From Herbiconiux ginsengi (GTDB lineage: Bacteria > Actinomycetota > Actinomycetes > Actinomycetales > Microbacteriaceae): a stretch of 64,000 bases of DNA. Position 1 is the stretch's first letter. The number at the start of each line of letters is the position of its first letter. Both the position numbers and the translations under genes were made by a program. Under the pieces are notes generated by a model, which was not told the origin of the DNA, ran no database searches, and was given only the letters and a program-made list of their open reading frames with translations. The DNA is taken from positions 124,001-188,000 of the forward strand of contig NZ_FNPZ01000003.1 in NCBI RefSeq assembly GCF_900107435.1. Direction: 5' to 3'. This document shows positions 43,181-50,924 of the stretch, one piece after another.

Positions 43181-44665
43181 TCATCGAAGCCGTCGAGCCC
43201 GCAGCGCTGCCCACCAGTCGACGATTTGACGCCAGAGTCGGGTGGCGGGGCGTTCGGTCGCCAGCACCGCCGTCTTTGGCTCGTCGTCGATGACTGTCGG
43301 GCCACCGGTGAGAACGATGCGGCCGTCGCCGTGAGCGAGTCCGTTCTCGTAGGCGCAGTAGGCGCCACTGGCCGCGTCGAGATGTTCGAGGTGATGTGGT
43401 GCGAGCCAGTAACGGAGTGGGGCTGCAACGCCTATTCCGGCGGGGGCGGCGACCAGGCTGACGAATTGGGCGAGTTGGGCGGCGCTGACGGAGGCTGCGA
43501 GAGCGGCAACGTTAGGGCTGCCGGCCTGCACGGCGAGACCAGCGTTGCGGATGTATTCCGGGTCATCCAGACGCCCGTCGCGGTCGAGTGTGAGTTCATT
43601 AACACGGAGCTGCCCGTTGCACTGCATGCACGGGCGTCCGGGCACGATGGCATGGGCGCGCCACGTCCCGCCCCGCATCTCGCCATTGGGCAGTGTCTCG
43701 AGTGCGATGCCGCCATCGATCACGGGGATGAGATCGGAGTACGCGAGTCCGTTGAGAACGGACCGAGGCCAGGGGCGATCGACGCAAGAGAAGATGACGT
43801 CGTAGTCTAGGGCGACCTCTAGGCCTGCGGGGTCGGTGATGCTGAGGTTGTGCACGTCGACGGTGAAGCTGTTGGCGGTGGAAGCGGCTGTTGCGATGCG
43901 AGCTGCGACCTCTGTCTTGCGCCGTCTTTGTGCGGCGTCGTCTCGGGTCGCGCCAACCATGCGGTCTAGGTTGAGGTCTTCGACAACGTCGATGTCCATG
44001 ACTCCGAGATGTTCGATGCCCGTTGCGGCGAGTCGGGCGGCGATGTCCAGGCCGACGCTTCCGACGCCGACGACGAGGACCCGAAAGCGTGCGATGTCGG
44101 CTTGGCGCTTGGCTCCCCAGGCGGCGACTGTGCGCTTTTGGTAGCGCGTCGCGATTGGGACGGGTCGGGCGACGTCGAACCAGGTGGTCGCCAGGGTGTC
44201 TCCGACGACGCGGACGGCTTCCGCGTAGTCCGGCGCTGCGGCAGTCGGCCAGAGTCGCGCAGACCATGCTGCGGCCCCGGTTCCCAGCGTCATGCCGACG
44301 AGAGGAAGCCCGGTGATGGCCTGAGCAACGCGCTGATACTCCGATTCCGTGTCTCGGTCCGGACCGCTCAGACCCTGCCAGGACACGGCTCCCGGGTGAG
44401 AGTGAAGGAGCACGATCCCCTCGCCTCGGCGTGCAGCTTCGGACGCTGCACGCAACACGTACCCGCCATTGAACGAGGCGTTCCCATGAACCAGGCGATC
44501 ACCTTCCTGGGGGAGCACCGCCTCACGCAGCAGTGCGGTGCGCCGACCCCTACCTGTCGACCACGCGTAGGTCGCGATGCACACGTCTTCGTCTCCGTCT
44601 GCTCGAGTCAAGTGTGCGGATAGCTCGGCAGAGAGGGTCTTGGTCATTGCTACCGAGAAGATCAT
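43181..44665 (-). CDS. JAB protease - E1-like fusion
   Basis: 494 residues. N-terminal JAB/MPN domain with JAMM motif HSHP (88-91) and SGPD (100-103); from about residue 190 a ThiF/E1 domain with RVLVVGVGSVGLDIAARLAA (nucleotide site), the DVIFSCVDRPWPR segment (Cys as candidate thioester residue) and PCMQC. Such fusions activate a ubiquitin-like protein and also trim it. ATG 44665 overlaps the E2 stop (ATGA). Last gene of a three-gene operon. Confidence 0.88.
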   Translation of the reverse strand: MIFSVAMTKTLSAELSAHLTRADGDEDVCIATYAWSTGRGRRTALLREAVLPQEGDRLVHGNASFNGGYVLRAASEAARRGEGIVLLHSHPGAVSWQGLSGPDRDTESEYQRVAQAITGLPLVGMTLGTGAAAWSARLWPTAAAPDYAEAVRVVGDTLATTWFDVARPVPIATRYQKRTVAAWGAKRQADIARFRVLVVGVGSVGLDIAARLAATGIEHLGVMDIDVVEDLNLDRMVGATRDDAAQRRRKTEVAARIATAASTANSFTVDVHNLSITDPAGLEVALDYDVIFSCVDRPWPRSVLNGLAYSDLIPVIDGGIALETLPNGEMRGGTWRAHAIVPGRPCMQCNGQLRVNELTLDRDGRLDDPEYIRNAGLAVQAGSPNVAALAASVSAAQLAQFVSLVAAPAGIGVAAPLRYWLAPHHLEHLDAASGAYCAYENGLAHGDGRIVLTGGPTVIDDEPKTAVLATERPATRLWRQIVDWWAALRARRLR

Positions 44666-45027
44666 GATTGCGCTCCTGCCACGATGCCGCGAACGTGCGC
44701 GAGCCAGTTCAAGATGGGGGGCCGGTTGGTCGACCAGGTGCCGATGTCGCGGGAGTGCCGCTGCCAACCGTCAAGGCAGTCGGCGGTGTCGGTGTTTGCC
44801 TGCTCGAAGATGATCGTCGTGGGGAAGTGGACCCAGTGCGGCGGTACGGCCGGCCACCCGGTAAGTTCGTTGACGCTGACCCCGGTGGGGACCTTCTGGT
44901 TCACCAGACCGCCGGAGACGGCGGGGATCGAGTAGATGACGGCCGGCCCCTGCAAGTGGGCCTCGACGCCTTGGCTGGCAAGGTCGTTGATGAATGCCTG
45001 GACAAAGGCAGGGGTTTCGGCCGACAT
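44662..45027 (-). CDS. Prokaryotic E2-like protein, family E
   Basis: 121 residues. The VPPHWVHFPTTIIFEQANT block and DGWQRHSRDIGTW ... WLAHVRGIV match the bacterial E2 family E that accompanies multi-ubiquitin and JAB-E1 genes. The single cysteine, Cys84, is the only possible thioester residue. The ATG shares one base with the stop of the ubiquitin-like gene (TGATG). Confidence 0.78.
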   Translation of the reverse strand: MSAETPAFVQAFINDLASQGVEAHLQGPAVIYSIPAVSGGLVNQKVPTGVSVNELTGWPAVPPHWVHFPTTIIFEQANTDTADCLDGWQRHSRDIGTWSTNRPPILNWLAHVRGIVAGAQS

Positions 45028-45506
45028 CAAGCTACCGGGCTGTTCTGCTTCACCGAGATGAAGATGTCTCCTTCGTGCAGGTCGAGGACCTTCTCATCCT
45101 TGAAGACCTTGGGGTCCTTGCCTGCGACAATGCGGGCGAGGTCGTACTCGGCCGGGTCGAGGCCAGCGAGGCGAAGCAGGGAAGCGGATTCCTGGTCGTC
45201 ATCGCGGGTCGTGTAGCTGACTCCGTCGATAGTGAACGTCAGAGGCATGCGCTCCCTGACGGAGACGAACGCATCGCCGTCTGCCAGATCGATGACCTTT
45301 CCGTCCTTAATCACCGTCGGCTCCCCGCCGGGAACGAGCCGAGCCAGGTTGTACAGCTTCGGATCGCGACCAGCCAGGCGCAGCAGGCTCGCGGCCTCCT
45401 GGTCGTCGTCGCGGGTCGTGAAAGCCGCGCCGTCGATCGTGATCTGGATCTTCGGGCGCTTTGCGCCCCCACCCTGAGAGTGGTCGTTGACATTGGCCTC
45501 AGCCAT
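45027..45506 (-). CDS. Double ubiquitin-like (multiubiquitin) protein
   Basis: 159 residues made of two copies of one domain (about 19-88 and 89-155): each has IDG-(A/V)-(A/S)-(F/Y)TTRDDDQE, ASLLRLAG-DP, Y-LAR-V-G, DGKVIDL or DEKVLDL and GD-F-SV. This is the bacterial multiubiquitin domain. The C-terminus is SVKQNSPVA without a GG tail, so either it is trimmed by the JAB domain at another residue or it conjugates differently. First gene of the operon; upstream dyads at 45528-45586. Confidence 0.88.
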   Translation of the reverse strand: MAEANVNDHSQGGGAKRPKIQITIDGAAFTTRDDDQEAASLLRLAGRDPKLYNLARLVPGGEPTVIKDGKVIDLADGDAFVSVRERMPLTFTIDGVSYTTRDDDQESASLLRLAGLDPAEYDLARIVAGKDPKVFKDEKVLDLHEGDIFISVKQNSPVA

Positions 45507-45527
45507 GAGAGTGCCCTTCTGTCGAAT

Positions 45528-45586
45528 GCAACACGGTGTTGCGGAACTGGAACACCATCCACTGTAGCAGAGTGTGTCGGTACCGA
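45528..45586. promoter_or_regulatory. Two dyads in divergent control region
   Basis: GCAACAC-G-GTGTTGC (45528-45542), near the multiubiquitin start, and TCGGTACCGA (45577-45586), nearer the XRE gene. Either could bind the XRE regulator at 45639. Confidence 0.45.
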
Positions 45587-45638
45587 GACACTTGTGTGGT
45601 TGCGTACCATGAAGGGATACGATTCAAGGGAGCTCTCC

Positions 45639-46004
45639 ATGGCGCACACCAACATCGACGTCGATCGACTGGTCTCGGTCCTCGACACTCGAATCGAAGC
45701 GGACGGCCTTTCATGGCGTCAGGCAGCCGCGCAGATCGGGGTCAGTCCATCACTGCTGTCGAGACTGAGGAACAGGCAGCGCCCAGACCTCGACGCCTAC
45801 GTACGAATCGTGCGCTGGCTCAGCATGTCCACTGAGGACTTCATCGAACGCACCGGACCGCAAGACCGACAGCCCGAACTCACCAGCGAAGTCGCCGCCC
45901 TGCTACGCGCGCGGCGCGACCTCACCGAGGGTGACAAAGCCATCCTGGAAAGTGTTTTCAAATCGGGTTTGCAGGTCGTGCGGAGCACCCGAAACGAGAG
46001 CTGA
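45639..46004 (+). CDS. XRE-family DNA-binding regulator
   Basis: 121 residues. Helix-turn-helix LSWRQAAAQIGVSPSLLSRL (residues 24-43), then a C-terminal part ending KAILESVFKSGLQVV. ATG 45639 has AAGGGAG upstream. Two bases separate it from the metallopeptidase gene, a coupled pair like ImmR/ImmA. Divergent from the ubiquitin-like operon, which it probably controls. Confidence 0.82.
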   Translation: MAHTNIDVDRLVSVLDTRIEADGLSWRQAAAQIGVSPSLLSRLRNRQRPDLDAYVRIVRWLSMSTEDFIERTGPQDRQPELTSEVAALLRARRDLTEGDKAILESVFKSGLQVVRSTRNES

Positions 46005-46006
46005 GC

Positions 46007-46588
46007 ATGAACAAAGCAGAACTTGGCCGCCTCGCTGATGAGGTCCGTGCAGAACTAGGGCTGACGACCAGGCAGCCATTCGATCCCGACCGCTGGTCTG
46101 ACGAATGGGGTGTCAAGATTCTGTCTCTGGCGCAAGCGACCGACGACAAGGCGACATTGCGTCGTCTCACTGTGGAGGCGCCCGAGCTGTGGTCCGCGGC
46201 CCTTGTGAAGGACCAGACGGGTCACTTCATTATCTACAACCACGCTCACTCCGAAGCCCGCATACTGTCTGACCTCGCCCACGAGATCGGTCACCTCATC
46301 GCCGAGCACCGGCTCGATGTTGCTTGGATGGATGCCAGCGGAAAGAAGTGTGGCGCCTCGCCGTCCCACGAGAGAGAGGCGGCCGAGTTGGGAGGGGCCC
46401 TGCTCGTCCCCGCGGGCGAAGCTAAGACACATGCCATCTACGGGCGCCCTGCCGACACCCTCGCCTCGAGGTACAAGGTCAGTGAGGAGATGGCCTCCTG
46501 GCGAATGAAGGTCTCTGGAGGTCCGAAGATTCGCGAACGCTGGCTGGCGAGGCAGGCCGGGTCGTCGCTACGACGCGGAGCGCGCTAG
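46007..46588 (+). CDS. ImmA/IrrE metallopeptidase
   Basis: 193 residues. Zinc motif LAHEIGHL (HExxH) near residue 91-98 and a downstream Glu in EREAAELGGALLVP, the ImmA/IrrE signature; LAxRYxVSxEMxxWR follows as usual for the family. These proteases cut a partner XRE repressor after DNA damage or phage signals. Here the partner is the adjacent gene, so the ubiquitin-like operon may be induced on stress. Confidence 0.85.
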   Translation: MNKAELGRLADEVRAELGLTTRQPFDPDRWSDEWGVKILSLAQATDDKATLRRLTVEAPELWSAALVKDQTGHFIIYNHAHSEARILSDLAHEIGHLIAEHRLDVAWMDASGKKCGASPSHEREAAELGGALLVPAGEAKTHAIYGRPADTLASRYKVSEEMASWRMKVSGGPKIRERWLARQAGSSLRRGAR

Positions 46589-46715
46589 CGCTGATTAGGC
46601 AATGAGGGCCGGTCCCTCCGTGCGGCGCAAATGAGTGTCGATGTAGGAGAGGGCGTCATCGCGACCGACGTTCGCGCGCTCGCGCCGCGCGCAGGTCAGC
46701 GCAGCTCCTGATCAG

Positions 46716-46961
46716 TCAACTTTTTCCGTCTAAGCGTGAGGAGTACCCGACGATAACGTGGAGGCGGTCTTTAAGAGTGATGTCGACTCTGGGCCGTCGT
46801 CTTTGCGGTTCTGGAGCATCCGGATCGCCATCGAACCACCACGTTTGCTGCTTCGCGAGTTCACTCGCGACAACGCCCTCAGTGACGCCGCCTGTTAGGG
46901 CGGCGGAGTCCAAGAGCGAGTTTACGGCTGCATCGATCGTGGTCGCTAACGCCCAGAGCAT
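46716..46961 (-). CDS. Hypothetical short protein
   Basis: About 81 residues from ATG 46961: LWALATTIDAAVNSLLDSAA helix, then QTWWFDGDPDAPEPQRRR and VDITLKDRLHVIVGYSSRL. The pattern of helix then two strands looks natural, but no ribosome site or family is evident. It abuts the broken transporter at 47038. Could be a remnant. Confidence 0.35.
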   Translation of the reverse strand: MLWALATTIDAAVNSLLDSAALTGGVTEGVVASELAKQQTWWFDGDPDAPEPQRRRPRVDITLKDRLHVIVGYSSRLDGKS

Positions 46962-47037
46962 CCTGCGCCCGATCGCTGATGGTCTGTCGCTGTGCGGAGA
47001 AGGGCAGCCCGGGGAGCACATTCGGTAAGGTCGTCGA

Positions 47038-47507
47038 GTGATTCCCACCCAGTCGGCCGCAGGCGGGTCGCATCAGGATCGTCGCGCTCAGGTGGGGGTC
47101 ATCCTGGCGGGGTCGGTACCGAATCTCGTGCGGTGGTTCAACTTCTAACTCTACGCGACCTTCGCTCCGTACTTCCGGACCGAGTTCTTCGATCCCGACT
47201 CGCCCGATTCGCTGATCTACGTCTACGGGCTCTTCGCCCTGACGTTCGTGGTTCGCCCGCTTGGCTCCTGGCTCTTCGGCAGACTCGCCGACACGCGAGG
47301 CAGGCAACGGGCACTGGTTGCGGCGGTCACGATGATGTCGGCCGGATCCGTCGCTCTCGCGCTTGCCCCGACCGAGCGCGCGGTCGGGGCGTGGCGGCCG
47401 TGATCCTCGTGGTCGTGAGCCTGCTCCAGGGCATCGCCACCGGGGGTGAGTACGCGGCCGCCACGGTGTTGTTGTCGGAGTCGGGCACGCGGGGGAGGCG
47501 CGGTCAC
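47038..47507 (+). pseudogene. Broken MFS (MHS-family) transporter
   Basis: From GTG 47038: VILAGSVPNLVRWFNF, stop TAA, LYATFAPYFRTEFFDPDS, YGLFALTFVVRPLGSWLFGR, LADTRGRQRAL, then a frameshift near 47395 into AAVILVVVSLLQGIATGGEY and truncation at the end of the convergent exporter. The start, first helix and GRLADTRGR loop match metabolite:H+ symporters. One in-frame stop, one shift and a missing second half make it dead. Confidence 0.75.
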
Positions 47508-48922
47508 TCCACCTCGGCGACCGCGGTGCGGGGCAGCAGTGGCACGACCAGGAGGCACGCGACGAGGAGCGCGAGCAGCATGACGAGTGTCACGGAGACC
47601 GCGCCCACATCGCCGCCGGGCAGCAGCGTGAGGAAGATGCTCGTGACCAGTGCTGAGCCGATGCCGTTGGCGACCTGCTGAACGGCGCTCAGTGATCCGC
47701 TGGCCGAACCTGCCTCGTGGGCGTCGACGTCGCCGAGCGCGGTGTTGAAGATGGAGCTGAAGCAGATGCCCGCACCAAGGCCCATGAACAGGGTGGCGAT
47801 GGCGAGCTGCCACCAGGTGAGGTCGGATCCGGCGACGGTGACGAACACGAGCATCAGCCCGACACCGGCGAGCATTGCGCCGAGGCCGAGCACGACCAGG
47901 CGACGGGCGAGCTTCACGATCAGGGCGGCGGCGATGCCGGAGCCGCCCATGATGCCGAGGGTGAGCGGGATGAGGCTCAGCGACGTCTGGGTGGGGGAGT
48001 AGTCGAGCCCGAGCTGCAGGAACAGCGAGATGACATACATCAGGCCGCTGAAGCCGGCGAACACCAGGAGCCCGACAATGAGGCCCGCCGTGAACCCGCG
48101 GTTCGCGAGCAGGGTGCGCGGCAGCAGCGGGTCGGGCGTGCGCGCCTGCCGCCAGACGAAACCGGCGAACACGATCGCGCCGACGGCGAGGGAGGCGATC
48201 GCGAGGGCACCCCACCCGTCGCTCGAACCCTGGATGAGCCCGAACAGCACCCCGAAGAGCGCCACGACGAGCAGGACGCTCCCGAACACGTCGATGCGCG
48301 TCGCCGGCCGCGGCGGAACATGAGGCAGGAACTTCACCGCCATCACCAGGGCGAACCCGCCGAGCAAGAGGTTGATGAGGAACACCGGGCGCCACTCGAG
48401 GCCGAACAGGTTCGCGTCGATCAGGAGGCCACCGAGGAGGGGGCCGGCCACCGTGAACACGCCGAGCATCGGAGCGAACACGCCGAATGCCTTCTGCAGG
48501 GCGGGCTTCGGGAAGGTGGCGGTCATGATCGCCATGCCCTGTGGGATGAGGAAGGCCCCGAAGACGCCCTGCGCGACCCGTGCTCCGATCAGCATCTCGG
48601 GCGACACGGCGACGCCGGCCGCCGCCGAGGCGGCGACGAAACCCGCCATCCCGATGAGGAACGTGCCGCGCTGGCCGAACTTGTCGCCGATGCGGCCGCC
48701 CAGCACGAGGAGCGAGCCGAGCGCGAGAGCGTATGCGGCACCGAGCCACTTGATGACGCTCTCGTCTGCTCCGAGGTCGGCGACGATCGACGGCGCCGCG
48801 ACGTTGGTGATCGTCGAATCGATCAGGTCCATCGCGTCGGCGAGGAGCACCACGATCAGCGTCAGCCACACGCCCTTGGTGGATAACGACGGGGCGGTGG
48901 CTGTCGTTGCTGTGCTGGTCAT
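47504..48922 (-). CDS. Multidrug MFS exporter, DHA2 (EmrB/QacA) type
   Basis: 472 residues with about fourteen helices; motif LADAMDLIDSTITNVAAPSI in helix 1 and LGGRIGDKFGQRGTFL in the first loop. ATG 48922. Divergent from a TetR regulator over a 30-bp perfect operator, the classic layout for inducible drug efflux. Its 3' end overlaps the broken transporter by four bases. Confidence 0.9.
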   Translation of the reverse strand: MTSTATTATAPSLSTKGVWLTLIVVLLADAMDLIDSTITNVAAPSIVADLGADESVIKWLGAAYALALGSLLVLGGRIGDKFGQRGTFLIGMAGFVAASAAAGVAVSPEMLIGARVAQGVFGAFLIPQGMAIMTATFPKPALQKAFGVFAPMLGVFTVAGPLLGGLLIDANLFGLEWRPVFLINLLLGGFALVMAVKFLPHVPPRPATRIDVFGSVLLVVALFGVLFGLIQGSSDGWGALAIASLAVGAIVFAGFVWRQARTPDPLLPRTLLANRGFTAGLIVGLLVFAGFSGLMYVISLFLQLGLDYSPTQTSLSLIPLTLGIMGGSGIAAALIVKLARRLVVLGLGAMLAGVGLMLVFVTVAGSDLTWWQLAIATLFMGLGAGICFSSIFNTALGDVDAHEAGSASGSLSAVQQVANGIGSALVTSIFLTLLPGGDVGAVSVTLVMLLALLVACLLVVPLLPRTAVAEVE

Positions 48923-48955
48923 GGGGTTCCTTTCCCGCGGAGATGATTACGAACA

Positions 48956-48985
48956 GCATCGTAACGAACATGTTCGTTACGATGC
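48956..48985. promoter_or_regulatory. 30-bp perfect palindromic operator
   Basis: Perfect dyad: 15-bp arms (48956-48970 and 48971-48985) with core CGTAACGAACA-TGTTCGTTACG. Lies between the exporter and tetR start codons; TetR binding would shut both genes. Confidence 0.85.
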
Positions 48986-49005
48986 AAGCCGAGTACGCTG
49001 TGGAC

Positions 49006-49692
49006 ATGGCACGACCTGAACCGATCAGTCGCCGGGATCGGCCCGCGAAGCCCCCGCTGTCGAGAGCGGCGATCCTCGACGCCGCCGTCGAGGTCGTCCA
49101 TCGGGACGGCGCCGCCGCCTTGACCATGCGTCGACTCGCCTCCGAGCTCGACACCGGGCCAGCATCGCTCTACGTCTACGTGCGCAACACGACGGAGCTG
49201 AATGCGCTGCTCATCGACCGGTACCTGTCCGAGCTCGATCTCTCCTGGGACGGGCGAGAGCCTTGGCGGGAGCGGCTGCAGCGGGTGGTCGACGACTACG
49301 CAGGCCTGCTTGCGAGCCAGCCCGGCCTCGCGTCAGCAGCGCTGACCACCTGGCCAGACGGTCCCCACTACCTCGACCTCCTCGAGTTGCTGATGCGGCT
49401 GCTCGATGAGGCCGGAGTCGACATCGAGACCGCGGCCCGGGGGGTCGACCTCCTGCTCCAGCACGCAACGGCTTCCGCAGCCGAATGGGCCGCCCATGCG
49501 ACCCCGACGGGGCAGGACCTCGCCGACCTCACGGAGACGCTGGACGCGGCGACCGCCGAACGGCACCCGTCGCTGCACCGGGCGGGATCGACGGTCTTCA
49601 CGTCAGGGACACCGGACGAGCGGACCCGATGGGCGACCACCGCGATCGTCAACGGAATCCTTGCAAGCGGGAGCGAGCATCCGCACCGCTGA
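49006..49692 (+). CDS. TetR-family repressor of the exporter
   Basis: 228 residues: helix-turn-helix LSRAAILDAAVEVVHRDG / TMRRLASELDTGPASLYVYV (residues 18-58) and a helical sensor domain like TetR_C_11-type. ATG 49006, twenty bases after the 30-bp operator. The sequence immediately after its TGA stop is a remnant of the 58333 gene family. Confidence 0.88.
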   Translation: MARPEPISRRDRPAKPPLSRAAILDAAVEVVHRDGAAALTMRRLASELDTGPASLYVYVRNTTELNALLIDRYLSELDLSWDGREPWRERLQRVVDDYAGLLASQPGLASAALTTWPDGPHYLDLLELLMRLLDEAGVDIETAARGVDLLLQHATASAAEWAAHATPTGQDLADLTETLDAATAERHPSLHRAGSTVFTSGTPDERTRWATTAIVNGILASGSEHPHR

Positions 49693-49942
49693 GCCCCGGT
49701 CGACGGCCCCGTGCTCACCTACGCGGAGTTCAGCACACGAGGCGTCGCCAGCTCGCCGCTAGCCGGCTCGCCGTCGACCCCAGCTGGCATCCGTCTCGGG
49801 TCGTCGGAAGACGGCCTGATCGCCGCCTCCCCCGACCTCCGGCAGACCACTTCCCGTTATGACGACACGATGGGACCGCACCCGCACTGTCCGCCTCCTT
49901 CAGACATCCACCTGGGAGATCGTCTTCGACATCGGCGACTGA
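49691..49942 (+). pseudogene. Partial copy of the 58333-59205 gene
   Basis: Aligns with 58888-59205: VLTYAEFSTRGVASSPLAGS, GIRLGSSEDGLIAASPDLRQ, YDDTMG, then about 65 bp missing and the ending QTSTWEIVFDIGD-like in another frame. Starts exactly at the TetR stop codon. No start codon or N-terminal part. Remaining bases to 50093 show nothing. Confidence 0.75.
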
Positions 49943-50093
49943 CGCTCCTGGGCCCGGGCGCCTGCCCACCGCGACGCGTCATCCGACCGTGCCCGCTCGG
50001 GGCCTCGACGTGGTCGACGGCTTCTCCAGCGGCTAGTCTTCGAAGCCAGAACGGTCAACCGCCCGTGCCGGCATCTACCCGAGAAAGCGCGCA

Positions 50094-50924
50094 ATGAGCC
50101 AACCCGACATCCGGCTGGACGTGCCCTACGGCACGGCTGCATCCGCCACCCTGCTGCTCGACGTCTACCAGAGCCCGCAGAGCACCCAGGACTCCGGCCG
50201 GCCCGCCATCGTGCTCGTGCACGGCGGCGGGTGGTTCCGCGGTGACAAGGCCAAGGAGACGACACTCGCCTCGCTGCTCGTCGACGCCGGCTACCTCGTG
50301 TTCGTGCCGAACTACCGCCTCGCTCCCGACCACGTCTTTCCGGCGGGCCGCGACGACGTGCTCTCCGCGGCGCACTGGGCGAAGGACTCCGAGTACGCGT
50401 TCGATCGCGACCGCATGGCCTTCGTCGGCGGGTCGGCCGGAGGAAACCTCGTGGTCGAGGCGGCCATCGCCACAGGATGCCCCGCCGTGAGCTGGTCGGG
50501 CATCTTCGACCTCGAGGGCATCATCCGCTCGACCGACGCCACCGCGGCGGCGCCCACGGCGCAGGATCTCGACGCGATGCGGAGTGCCGACATCAACCAG
50601 ACGGGCCGGGATGACGCGTTCCTGCGCTGGGTCATCCTGCAGGAGGTGGGCGGAGACCGCCTGCGGTTGCCCGATGCGACCACGACGACCCGGGTGACGG
50701 CGAGCACCGGACCGGTCTACCTCGCCAACTCCCTTGCCGAGTTCGTGCCGGTGACCGACCCGGCCGCCCTGCAGCACGCGTTGGCGGCGGTCGGTGTGGC
50801 GAGCACGCTCCAGCTCATCCCGAGCACGCGGCATGCGGAGGGCTACCTGGCCGACGCGCTGCCTGGCTCGCTCGCCTTCCTGGCCGAGGCTCTCGACCTC
50901 CGAGCACCGTCGGCGCCCGCGTGA
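50094..50924 (+). CDS. Alpha/beta hydrolase (GDXG-type esterase)
   Basis: 276 residues. Oxyanion motif HGGGW (residues 40-44), nucleophile GGSAGGN (about 118-124) and a C-terminal His in STRHAEGYL. Family of BD-FAE / hormone-sensitive-lipase-like esterases; cytoplasmic. GAGAAAG before ATG 50094. Four-base GTGA overlap with the transporter that follows, so the two are co-expressed and the esterase may process a compound the transporter moves. Confidence 0.87.
   Translation: MSQPDIRLDVPYGTAASATLLLDVYQSPQSTQDSGRPAIVLVHGGGWFRGDKAKETTLASLLVDAGYLVFVPNYRLAPDHVFPAGRDDVLSAAHWAKDSEYAFDRDRMAFVGGSAGGNLVVEAAIATGCPAVSWSGIFDLEGIIRSTDATAAAPTAQDLDAMRSADINQTGRDDAFLRWVILQEVGGDRLRLPDATTTTRVTASTGPVYLANSLAEFVPVTDPAALQHALAAVGVASTLQLIPSTRHAEGYLADALPGSLAFLAEALDLRAPSAPA

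Noticed and set aside
46592-46710. Minus-strand coding-like tail NVGRDDALSYIDTHLRRTEG
   Set aside because: Only about 38 residues without start or family; kept as possible remnant but not supported as a gene.
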